Of a stretch of 64,000 nt of DNA, positions 36,132 through 43,974 are shown in pieces. Position 1 is the stretch's first letter. The number at the start of each line of letters is the position of its first letter. Where the stretch lies: contig CAYIYH010000008.1 of the NCBI GenBank assembly GCA_964367585.1, positions 1 to 64,000 of the forward strand. The letters are read 5' to 3'. Below the pieces are notes generated by a model, which saw only the letters and a list, made by a program, of their open reading frames with translations, made no database searches and had not been told where the DNA came from. The stretch is from CAYJGJ01 sp964367585. Lineage in GTDB: Bacteria; Bacillota; Clostridia; Peptostreptococcales; Anaerovoracaceae. The translations under genes and the position numbers were made by a program.

Positions 36132-37223
36132 TTGAGAATTGTAATTAATAAAATTGTTGTAATGTTAATTATAACTTCTATCTGTTTCTCTGTTTATAGC
36201 ATAGAAACATTTGCATGGCGTAAAACTACCGTGATGTCTGATGGGGATTCAGTATTTTTTTCCGGAAAGAATTGGGGGAGTCTTCTTAATGTATCTGTAA
36301 AGCCTTATCAAACCACTAGAACGATGGCGAATAGAACGTCACATTTTACTATATTCATTCAACCTGAACGGAATAGTATTTTCCTAGGAGATAAGGGTCA
36401 AGGGAGATTTTATAGGCATTTTTTTAGACACGACGATGTGAGGATTAGCATAACCGCTTATAATCCGGACGGAAGTATAGCAGGACAAATATATAGACAA
36501 GGATATGATAATTATGTTCCAAGCGTAAAAAATTCATTTAGCAAGGGATCTGATAGAATTTCTTTTGAAGCTACATTTAATGATGTGGGCACAGGGCGAA
36601 TTGTCATAACTTTTAGTTACAGATACAATTGGGAACATGCGAAAGGTTATGTATCGTCTGATGAAGCATTAATATTTAATTTCTCTACTCAAAAAGAAAT
36701 TAGGATTGAGGAAAATGACGGTTCTGATAATACAATAAGTGATCTTGATTTGGAAGATGATTTGTTTGTTCCATTACCACCATTAAATATAGAGGCATCA
36801 GTCGATCATACTGATAAATGGAACGAGAATAGAGAAGAATTTAATATGTGGCACTTTAAAAAGAGTGAAACAGGGAATATAACGTATCAACAGTATTTGC
36901 AACTTACCATGCCTCGCCTTAGATTCTATAATGTGTTCTGGAGTGGTGAGAAGTTTGTCTTAAGCGCTAATGTATTGAGTGGGGAATGTTATTCCATATC
37001 TGTTTCGATTGATGGGACTGACTATGGAACTAATTTAGTAGAAGCGGGCAGTAATTGGATAGGGGAAATATGGGACGAAAACATGCGAGAAGAATTATTT
37101 AGTGAAACACCAAAAGAGCTATTATTTGTATTTTCTGCAATTGGAAATACAAATGATGAGAAAAAGGCAAGCATAATTTTGGATGATGATAATCAGTATT
37201 GGGAATTACATAGAGTCGAATGA
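36132..37223 (+). CDS. Unknown secreted protein of the Tad-like locus
   Basis: This 363-residue protein has a clear signal peptide (~1-28: hydrophobic run ending in FAW) and a beta-rich body with many aromatic and charged residues. No family is recognised. TTG at 36132 is taken as start because GAGG lies 7 bases upstream and the signal peptide begins there. It is followed after 21 bases by the CpaB-like gene. It may be a surface subunit or secreted factor linked to the pilus machinery; that is inference from position. Confidence 0.55.
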   Translation: MRIVINKIVVMLIITSICFSVYSIETFAWRKTTVMSDGDSVFFSGKNWGSLLNVSVKPYQTTRTMANRTSHFTIFIQPERNSIFLGDKGQGRFYRHFFRHDDVRISITAYNPDGSIAGQIYRQGYDNYVPSVKNSFSKGSDRISFEATFNDVGTGRIVITFSYRYNWEHAKGYVSSDEALIFNFSTQKEIRIEENDGSDNTISDLDLEDDLFVPLPPLNIEASVDHTDKWNENREEFNMWHFKKSETGNITYQQYLQLTMPRLRFYNVFWSGEKFVLSANVLSGECYSISVSIDGTDYGTNLVEAGSNWIGEIWDENMREELFSETPKELLFVFSAIGNTNDEKKASIILDDDNQYWELHRVE

Positions 37224-37244
37224 CTTTTTTCTGTGGAGGGGACA

Positions 37245-37847
37245 ATGATAAAAAAAAGACAAATTATAGGAATAGTTATGATTGTAGTTAGCATATCTTC
37301 TTTTTTTGCTTGGGAAAAATGGGGACGAGATTCATTTTTGTATAGTGAACTGATAGTACTTAATCAAAATGTTTCAAGCAACAATATGATCGACGAAAGC
37401 ATGCTAGATACAAAGAAAACTAACTATGTGCCCGAAGGCGCTTATTTGTCGGGACAAGAGAGCGAAATAATTGGAATGTGTGCCAATCACTTTATTAATG
37501 AAGGTGCAGCTATTTTTTCTGAAAATTTAATCGAAGATAAATTTGCAATTAAATATGGCGAAGACAGGCATGTGATGGCGATTCCAAATGATTGGTTAGC
37601 CTCTTATCCTCAGACTCTAAGGAGAGGAGATACGGCGTATTTTTATGACACAGGAGTGTTGATTACAGAGGCTGTAGTCGTTTATGCCAGGGATGGTTCT
37701 AATCAGGAGGTCTTATCACAGGATAATGATAGATTATTGTCTACCGCAGTCGTAAGCTTAGTAGAAGTTATTGTTAGCAATGAACAAGCAAACCTGCTTT
37801 CACAATTGGCAAGTGAAGGAAAAAAATTCGTTTTATTGTATAACTAA
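37245..37847 (+). CDS. CpaB/RcpC-like Flp pilus assembly protein (SAF domain)
   Basis: This 200-residue protein has an N-terminal membrane helix (~5-22), then a SAF-like domain (LNQNVSSNNMIDESMLDTKK ... VPEGAYLSG) and an RcpC-like C-terminal domain (LRRGDTAYFYD ... VIVSNEQANLL). CpaB family members are periplasmic or cell-wall components of Tad pili. GGAGGGG directly precedes ATG 37245. Next genes are TadZ- and TadA-like, which supports the call. Confidence 0.7.
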   Translation: MIKKRQIIGIVMIVVSISSFFAWEKWGRDSFLYSELIVLNQNVSSNNMIDESMLDTKKTNYVPEGAYLSGQESEIIGMCANHFINEGAAIFSENLIEDKFAIKYGEDRHVMAIPNDWLASYPQTLRRGDTAYFYDTGVLITEAVVVYARDGSNQEVLSQDNDRLLSTAVVSLVEVIVSNEQANLLSQLASEGKKFVLLYN

Positions 37848-37864
37848 AATGATATGAGGATGAT

Positions 37865-38629
37865 ATGTGTAAAGTAATTACATTTTTTGGTGGTGATAGT
37901 CAAGTCGGAACTAGCATGATTGCGCAGTCGGTTGGTGAGACTTTGGCGAGAAATAATTATAAAACATTGCTATTATTAGCAAGTTGTCAGTATGGAAATG
38001 ATTATATCAAAGAAAATATTGAATTATCATTTGATGACATAAGATTTGATAATGAAACTTTGTCTTTGCAATATAATATCGAACGTGCAATTTACGATTA
38101 TAATAAACTTGATATTATACAGTGTAGCAATAATATGATTGCCATAAGATATTACGGAGAGGTTGAATTAAAAAAAGTGCTCGATTCTGTCGAGTCAAAA
38201 TATGAATATATTTTAATTGATGGTGGACACAATATTCAATTTGGTCTTACAATGGCAAGTTTAAAATTATCTAGCATGAAGTATTTTGTCATAAATCAAT
38301 ACGAAAAATGTTTAAGACGCTTTATTAACACTTTGGATACAATTTTGAATCCACTCGATTATAAGGGGAAAATAATTGTAAATAAATATACTAACAGTGC
38401 AACTCTTTATAATCAAAACGAATTACTCAAAATGATCGGTTGTGATATAGAATATTTAATTCCATATATAGAATATGGATACTCGGCAGAACAAGATAAA
38501 AGCACCTTATTAAATAATGCTAAGTTCAGTGAATCTATTTCAAATATTGTATCCGATATATTGGAAAGTAGTATGAAAAATACTAATAATATTTCCAAAA
38601 AAAGGAAAGGCATATTTAAATGGAAATGA
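37865..38629 (+). CDS. TadZ/CpaE-like ParA-type protein with degenerate nucleotide site
   Basis: This 254-residue MinD/ParA-like protein would localise the pilus machinery at the membrane. The Walker A position reads FFGGDSQVGTSMIAQS: the signature lysines of KGGVGKT are missing, as is common in TadZ/CpaE proteins, so ATPase activity is doubtful. YEYILIDGG corresponds to the Walker B region. It ends with a basic tail and overlaps the TadA-like gene by 10 bases. Confidence 0.72.
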   Translation: MCKVITFFGGDSQVGTSMIAQSVGETLARNNYKTLLLLASCQYGNDYIKENIELSFDDIRFDNETLSLQYNIERAIYDYNKLDIIQCSNNMIAIRYYGEVELKKVLDSVESKYEYILIDGGHNIQFGLTMASLKLSSMKYFVINQYEKCLRRFINTLDTILNPLDYKGKIIVNKYTNSATLYNQNELLKMIGCDIEYLIPYIEYGYSAEQDKSTLLNNAKFSESISNIVSDILESSMKNTNNISKKRKGIFKWK

Positions 38630-40083
38630 ATAATATTGAAAATATTTGTAAAAATAGAGAAGAATTTATATTAGAACATTTTTTGGATAGCAATATTGCT
38701 AGAAGTGAAATTAAAGTAGTAAGTAAAGAAGAGAAATTTGAGGATATATGTAATATAGTATCGTATGAATTTGATAAAGATTGGGAAAATACAGAAGAAA
38801 AGGGGAAAAGCATAAAGCTAGAAAGAGAAAAAAAAGCAATTATGGGACATCCGACAGAAGTAAAATACTATAAAGACAAAATTAAAGAAATACTTAGAAC
38901 AAAAAGGCTTTTGAGTTCAGAGTTTCCACCGTGGTATGAAAATATTTGTGAAGCAATTTTTGCGGAATTGTATGGTTTATCAGGTCTTGCTCCATGGGTG
39001 TATGATACAACAGAAGAATATAAAAATTCTTCGTCGGCAAAGTTAATAGGAGAAAACCTATATTGTTTAATTGATGGCAAGTCTCAATTGCAGCCACAAA
39101 AAATACCTAAGAAAAGGAGGGAGCAATTAAAAAGGGCATTGCTGTTAGCAACTCCATATGAAAGATTGGAATATGGCTTTCATGAAGTTTACTTGCACAA
39201 TGGAATAAGGATTACAATTTATTCGGGTGAAAAGGTTAAGCACGATCAAGACATAATGGTATTTAGAAAATACTTGATAAAAAAGTATACCTTAGAAGAA
39301 TTTGTAAAGATGGGAACGATACCTTATGAAGCTATAAGTCTTTTTAAGTGTATGATTTCTATTGGGTATAATGTTATATTTGCTGGACAAGTCCGATCCG
39401 GGAAAACGACATTTTTACAGACGTGGCAAAGATATGAAGATAGCTCTTTGGAAGGTCTTGCGATAGCAACAGATAATGAGACCCAATGGAATAAAATTAT
39501 GCCTGATGCACCCATTATGCAATTGGTAGTTGACAATGAAAGTCTTGATGGAATAGTAAAGTCACTTATGCGAGGTGATAATGATTACATTATTATGGAA
39601 GAAATGAGAGATGCATCGGCATTTAACTTGGCACTAGAGATAGCTTCTACCGGAACTCAAAGATGCAAAGGTACAATACATGATAACGATGGTTTAAACA
39701 TCCCTTATAAAATGGCTACAAAAATTCATGGTAAATATGGTGGAGATTTAAATAGTATAATTGCACAAATATTTAAGAAGATAAATTTTGTTTTCGAATT
39801 CACTCAAGACAATGAGAATAAATCAAAAAAAATTCTCAATGGTATAGTCGAGTATATGTATGATTACTCGCAGAATCGTGTTTATGTCAGAAGAATATGT
39901 AAATACGATAAAAAAGAGGAAAAGTGGTTATGGAAGTATCACCATAGTGATGATAAAGAAGTGTTCGCACGAAATTATCCAAAAGAATTTGAAATCTTCA
40001 AAAGCACATTAAGATGGTTAGAGAGCAAGAATCCACTATTAGAGGAAAGTGTAGTGGAACCAGCTTATTACAATAGAGCGTAG
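38620..40083 (+). CDS. tadA: TadA/CpaF-like secretion ATPase
   Basis: This 487-residue member of the type II/IV secretion ATPase family powers pilus assembly. Walker A is FAGQVRSGKTTFLQ, the Asp/Glu box is in the DNDYIIMEEMRDA region (Walker B-like), and the His box is in CKGTIHDND. The N-terminal part is helical and the C-terminus is an extra domain of about 90 residues. Its start overlaps the TadZ-like gene; ATG 38626 is an alternative. The TadB- and TadC-like genes follow. Confidence 0.85.
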   Translation: MEMNNIENICKNREEFILEHFLDSNIARSEIKVVSKEEKFEDICNIVSYEFDKDWENTEEKGKSIKLEREKKAIMGHPTEVKYYKDKIKEILRTKRLLSSEFPPWYENICEAIFAELYGLSGLAPWVYDTTEEYKNSSSAKLIGENLYCLIDGKSQLQPQKIPKKRREQLKRALLLATPYERLEYGFHEVYLHNGIRITIYSGEKVKHDQDIMVFRKYLIKKYTLEEFVKMGTIPYEAISLFKCMISIGYNVIFAGQVRSGKTTFLQTWQRYEDSSLEGLAIATDNETQWNKIMPDAPIMQLVVDNESLDGIVKSLMRGDNDYIIMEEMRDASAFNLALEIASTGTQRCKGTIHDNDGLNIPYKMATKIHGKYGGDLNSIIAQIFKKINFVFEFTQDNENKSKKILNGIVEYMYDYSQNRVYVRRICKYDKKEEKWLWKYHHSDDKEVFARNYPKEFEIFKSTLRWLESKNPLLEESVVEPAYYNRA

Positions 40084-40188
40084 TTTTAGCAAAAAGAATA
40101 CTATTTTACGACAAAACTTAATCACTTAAGAAGATTGATAATTCTAACTTTTACTTGTATAGTTTGGCTTTAATTTAAGGAGAATTCT

Positions 40189-41145
40189 ATGATATATAAT
40201 AGTTTTAATATGATCACATACGTACTACTAATAATTGGAATGATCTCATTTTTCTTTGATAAAAATATAGAAGGGATACGAATTTTTATAAAAAAGAAGA
40301 AAAGATTAGGTGAATATATGTATGAATCCGAAAGAGATATAAAAAAGATTCAAGGATATAAAAAGGAAATCGCTATGTTATTGAGTGCAACTACCGGGAA
40401 TGATAGCGTAAAATCAGTTAATATTTTTATATACTCGAGTGTTGCCCTTGGTATTGCAACTTTTTATATTTATTCATTTATACACTCATTGTTTCTGGGA
40501 ATTATAATTGCTATTTTTATTTCATGTACACCATATGTTTTTTTAAGAATGAAATTGCAATTATTAAGGATTAATAGTTCCAAAGAAGGGGATTTGGTAG
40601 TTTCTCAAGTTTTGAATTTCTATAAGATTAACCACTATAATATGAAAGAAGCAATTGAAAAAGCTGCACTCGAATTAGAAGGAGCACCTAACAGTAAATT
40701 AATATTGATGAATCTTGCAAAAGAATTAAACAACACAAAAGATCAAAGTGATATCGAGGAACATCTCGAAAAATTCAAATATGCATTTGGAACAATATGG
40801 GCTAATGTCCTCTCTAATAATATTTATTTTGCGGAAGTATTGGGACTTAAAGTTACAACATCATTAGTAGATTTACTTAATCTAATAAAAAATAGTAGAA
40901 AAGTAATGGAGTTTGAAAAAAGGGAAAATAATGAAGGGAATATTATATTAAAATTTTTAGCACCTCTAATTTATATACTTTCAATTTTTGTTGCTTGCTA
41001 TTTTTTTGATTTTACAATCATTAAGTTTATTAATTATCAATTTTTCACATCAACCGGTTTATTTTGGTTTTTCATTGTATGTATAACGTTCTTTATCGGA
41101 TATATCGGTATTTTTGCTATTTCTAAAAGAAAAATGGATATATAA
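40189..41145 (+). CDS. TadB-like inner-membrane platform protein
   Basis: This 318-residue protein has a hydrophobic pair near 82-118, a helical cytosolic domain and a C-terminal pair near 255-312, the topology of TadB (T2SSF-like platform). Helices around residues 140-230 have the TadB-like alternation, although sequence resemblance is weak. AAGGAG precedes the ATG. The call rests on topology and on position between TadA- and TadC-like genes. Confidence 0.65.
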   Translation: MIYNSFNMITYVLLIIGMISFFFDKNIEGIRIFIKKKKRLGEYMYESERDIKKIQGYKKEIAMLLSATTGNDSVKSVNIFIYSSVALGIATFYIYSFIHSLFLGIIIAIFISCTPYVFLRMKLQLLRINSSKEGDLVVSQVLNFYKINHYNMKEAIEKAALELEGAPNSKLILMNLAKELNNTKDQSDIEEHLEKFKYAFGTIWANVLSNNIYFAEVLGLKVTTSLVDLLNLIKNSRKVMEFEKRENNEGNIILKFLAPLIYILSIFVACYFFDFTIIKFINYQFFTSTGLFWFFIVCITFFIGYIGIFAISKRKMDI

Positions 41146-41163
41146 AATATGGTAGGTGGATAG

Positions 41164-41826
41164 ATGGGAAGAGAAAATTTACTTTTTATTTCTGTATATG
41201 TTATTGGGATATACTTTCTATTTTTGAAAAATGATAATAGATATACAATCAAGGCGAGTTATCTTAAACTCGGAAAGAGAAAAATAAAACAGGCTATTTC
41301 AGATAAGTCTTTTGAAAAAATATCGAACAAATTTTGGAAGCAATATGCATATATAAACAAAGAAAGATATGAAAAAGATATTTATAATTCTCTTTTGATT
41401 ATGAAAAACTTAGCGATAGTACAAGAAGAATTGCCTATGTCGAGAGATTATATTATTGAACAATTAATGAAAAACTCGAATATTTTAAAACCCGCATTCG
41501 CAGAGCTTTTATTATTCAATAGAAATGGAAAGGTCGTAGACTTTCAGACTATATTACTTAAAAAAGCACCGTTGATTTCGATAAGAAGATTATCTTTTAT
41601 ATTGGATAGTGTCGATAGGATAAATCCCGTTGAATTATTGGAATATATTATTTCACTTGAGGAAATAATGGCGGAGGAAATGCATACCATTTCACTCAAG
41701 AGAGCGGAAAGAAATAGCTTGATTACAACAACTATTGCTACTATTACGATATTTGTACTGTTATTGAACTTTACCATTGTCGTTGTGTTTATGGATTCCA
41801 TAAAGTTAATGGAAAGTGTATTTTAG
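41164..41826 (+). CDS. TadC-like membrane platform protein (short)
   Basis: This 220-residue protein has an N-terminal hydrophobic segment (~5-20), a helical middle and a C-terminal hydrophobic segment (~187-212). It is shorter than usual TadC proteins and has lost or reduced membrane pairs. It follows the TadB-like gene by 18 bases, with a GGTGGA ribosome-binding sequence. It is called TadC-like by order and topology only. Confidence 0.55.
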   Translation: MGRENLLFISVYVIGIYFLFLKNDNRYTIKASYLKLGKRKIKQAISDKSFEKISNKFWKQYAYINKERYEKDIYNSLLIMKNLAIVQEELPMSRDYIIEQLMKNSNILKPAFAELLLFNRNGKVVDFQTILLKKAPLISIRRLSFILDSVDRINPVELLEYIISLEEIMAEEMHTISLKRAERNSLITTTIATITIFVLLLNFTIVVVFMDSIKLMESVF

Positions 41827-41872
41827 AAGATTAATTTTTTTGCATTAATAGATTTTATTTGGAGGTAATTAT

Positions 41873-42028
41873 ATGAAAACATTAATTGTTATTATAGGAA
41901 CAATGCTATTGGGAGTATTTATTACTAGTACCCTAATATTAGGAAGTGAGGGGTCTTTGCAAAGCGCAGCTGAAGACGTTATTAAAGGCGGAATAGAAAA
42001 AATTGAGGGAATTCATAATTCTCAATGA
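41873..42028 (+). CDS. Small single-helix protein 1 of the Tad-like locus (pilin candidate)
   Basis: This 51-residue frame starts MKTLIVIIGTMLLGVFITS and continues with a polar tail (GSEGSLQSAAEDVIKGGIEKIEG). An excellent SD (TTTGGAGG) precedes it. It is similar to the next small protein (MK-x-I-IVI-GT-x-LG, then SLxSxA). Short length, one N-terminal helix and position after TadC make it a likely Flp-type pilin or pseudopilin, although no canonical G-xxxxE cleavage site is visible. Confidence 0.65.
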   Translation: MKTLIVIIGTMLLGVFITSTLILGSEGSLQSAAEDVIKGGIEKIEGIHNSQ

Positions 42029-42103
42029 TCTGATAAAATTTTCAACAGTGTAGGGATATTTATTATTTACCTTATCTTTGAAAGTTAATAAAAGGTGTAA
42101 AGT

Positions 42104-42244
42104 ATGAAAGAAATAATAGTAATAGTCGGAACAATAATATTAGGGAGTGTATTGTTTGTAATGATTGTAGGTGATGAAAATAGTTTAAAATCGTCCGCTG
42201 CAGGTATAATGCAAGATACTGTGAAGTTTTATTTTGAAGAATAG
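42104..42244 (+). CDS. Small single-helix protein 2 of the Tad-like locus (pilin candidate)
   Basis: This 46-residue frame begins MKEIIVIVGTIILGSVLFV and ends in an acidic tail; SLKSSAAGIMQD aligns with SLQSAAEDVIKG of the preceding small protein, so the two are paralogs. AAAAGG precedes the ATG. The stop is 8 bases before the next gene. Function as for its paralog, inferred. Confidence 0.62.
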   Translation: MKEIIVIVGTIILGSVLFVMIVGDENSLKSSAAGIMQDTVKFYFEE

Positions 42245-42252
42245 GTAGTATA

Positions 42253-42681
42253 ATGAAAAATTTAATAACAATTGTTGCTTCTACTATCCTATTGCTTTTA
42301 TGCTTAGTCCAGTTTACGACAAATCAAGCACTTCATATAAAAATGACAAAGATTGATAGATGTATTGACAATTTTAAAGAAGATATACGTCAAACGGGAT
42401 ATATTAGCGAAAAAGTGGAGAATACACTTAAAGAGGAAATTGCATTAATTGCGGAATGTGATGCAAGTGATGTAAAAGTAAGTGGTACTAGCAATATAGT
42501 ATATAGAGTGATTAATCATAATGATTCCTTTCGTGAAAAGGGTAAGATATACTACAACATTGAAGTTCCTATAAAAAATGTAATTAGTGGTGCGCATATA
42601 TGGGGAATCAATGAGGAAGATACCAACTCTATATATAGGGTAGAAAGAGTGACAACTAGCGAGGTCTTAAGAAGAGAATGA
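42253..42681 (+). CDS. Tad-locus pseudopilin-like protein 1
   Basis: This 142-residue protein has an N-terminal hydrophobic helix (MKNLITIVASTILLLLCLV) and a soluble extracytoplasmic domain of about 120 residues. It resembles the DUF4320-like minor subunits of clostridial Tad loci in architecture, but I cannot confirm the family. Its start follows the small gene by 8 bases, and its end overlaps the next gene by 4 bases (ATGA). Confidence 0.58.
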   Translation: MKNLITIVASTILLLLCLVQFTTNQALHIKMTKIDRCIDNFKEDIRQTGYISEKVENTLKEEIALIAECDASDVKVSGTSNIVYRVINHNDSFREKGKIYYNIEVPIKNVISGAHIWGINEEDTNSIYRVERVTTSEVLRRE

Positions 42682-43133
42682 AGAATTTAATTGTTCTTAT
42701 AGCATTGTTAATTTACATGGCGACTGTCATAACATTCCAAATTGATTTGAATAAAAATATTAAATATAAATGGTTATTGAAAGATATTGCAGATGATTGT
42801 ACTGCGGGTGCAGCTTTACAAATAGATAATAAATTTTATTCAGAAGGGATGATTATATTTGATTATAAGGAAGCTATAATAATTACAAATGAATTACTAA
42901 ATTACAATGTTAGAGAATCCGAATGTTCATTTTTGATAACATTTATGGACGATAGTGGATATGCGACTACTTTTGATGATAAAAAAAATAAAATAAGTGA
43001 ATTAAAGTATTCGGTTGAAAACCCTATAATAGAAATAGTATTGACTGGTAATTCGCCAGAATTTAGATTGGAAATCATTGATCCCATCGATAGAATTACT
43101 GTAAGATCTACATATGAATATTTGGGATATTAA
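42678..43133 (+). CDS. Tad-locus pseudopilin-like protein 2
   Basis: This 151-residue protein has an N-terminal helix (MKNLIVLIALLIYMATVITF) and an extracytoplasmic beta-rich domain. Its first residues match those of the preceding protein (MKNLI), making a run of four consecutive proteins with similar N-terminal helices. It is the last gene of the Tad-like unit. Family unknown. Confidence 0.58.
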   Translation: MKNLIVLIALLIYMATVITFQIDLNKNIKYKWLLKDIADDCTAGAALQIDNKFYSEGMIIFDYKEAIIITNELLNYNVRESECSFLITFMDDSGYATTFDDKKNKISELKYSVENPIIEIVLTGNSPEFRLEIIDPIDRITVRSTYEYLGY

Positions 43134-43151
43134 TAAAATTTAATGAACAAA

Positions 43152-43180
43152 TTGACAAAATTTGATATTATTGATATTAT
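43152..43180 (+). promoter_or_regulatory. Vegetative promoter for the CYTH gene
   Basis: TTGACA (43152-43157), a 17-base spacer and TATTAT (43175-43180). Operator-like repeats start immediately after the -10 box. Confidence 0.75.
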
Positions 43181-43248
43181 TATCTCGTGATACATGTAGA
43201 TAATAAATGTACAAATGTTATCATCGCTAAGTATCTTGTGATACAAGT
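43181..43248. repeat. Paired 17-bp operator-like direct repeats
   Basis: TATCTCGTGATACATGT (43181-43197) and TATCTTGTGATACAAGT (43232-43248) agree at 15 of 17 positions. Their starts are 51 bases apart, about five helical turns. Each contains a GTATC/GATAC-like partial palindrome. The first abuts the -10 box of the promoter, a location suited to repression. Confidence 0.6.
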
Positions 43249-43279
43249 GTAAGTATAAAATAGTAATAGAGGTTTGTTT

Positions 43280-43888
43280 GTGGAAATTGAATTAAAATAT
43301 AGTATTGATGACGATTCAATTGCTAATGCTGTATTCGATTATATTATAAGTAATTCTTATTCTCAAAAAAAACGGCCAGAAAGTAAAAACATGTTTGCTA
43401 TATATTATGATACTTGCGATGGAGATTTGAAATCAGAAAAAATTGTTTTTCGTACAAGAAGAGAAGGCGATGAATATTTTGCCACTGTCAAACATGGTGG
43501 TAAGGTTAAAAATGGATTACATGAGAGAAGCGAAGTTAACTTAAAAATATCCGAGGAAGAGTTTTTTGAATATCCTACTTTAGATGTGTTGTCTCAAATG
43601 GAACTTAGCAATGTAATTGATAAGATTCAATATAATAAACCGTTAGTGCCTGTAATTAAAATGGAATTCTGTAGGATATTTATCAATGTGAATTATAAAG
43701 ATTCATCTTTTGAATGTTCGTACGATAAAGGAATTATGAAACATAACAGTATTTATTCTACTATTAGCGAGGTTGAAATTGAATTAATAAGTGGATCCAA
43801 GGAAGACTTGTTTGATTTTGGGGATATTATCCAAAAAAAATTCTCGTTAAAGTTTGAAAACAAAAGTAAATTTGAGCGATGTATTTAG
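43280..43888 (+). CDS. CYTH-domain phosphohydrolase or phosphotransferase
   Basis: This 202-residue protein has the CYTH signature ExExK at the very N-terminus (VEIELKYS), followed by YYDT, FRTRREG and ATVKHGG, the basic residues lining the triphosphate tunnel. CYTH proteins act on triphosphates such as ThTP or inorganic triphosphate. GTG 43280 is chosen because GAGG lies 7 bases upstream; TTG 43274 is too close. The promoter and repeats ahead suggest separate regulation. Confidence 0.8.
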   Translation: MEIELKYSIDDDSIANAVFDYIISNSYSQKKRPESKNMFAIYYDTCDGDLKSEKIVFRTRREGDEYFATVKHGGKVKNGLHERSEVNLKISEEEFFEYPTLDVLSQMELSNVIDKIQYNKPLVPVIKMEFCRIFINVNYKDSSFECSYDKGIMKHNSIYSTISEVEIELISGSKEDLFDFGDIIQKKFSLKFENKSKFERCI

Positions 43889-43974
43889 ATCATGGGAACC
43901 TATCGGAGCTATTGTAAAAATATGAGTCCTGTGGCGATAAGTTTATTTTGTAAATATGAAAAAAAGGAGTCGAT

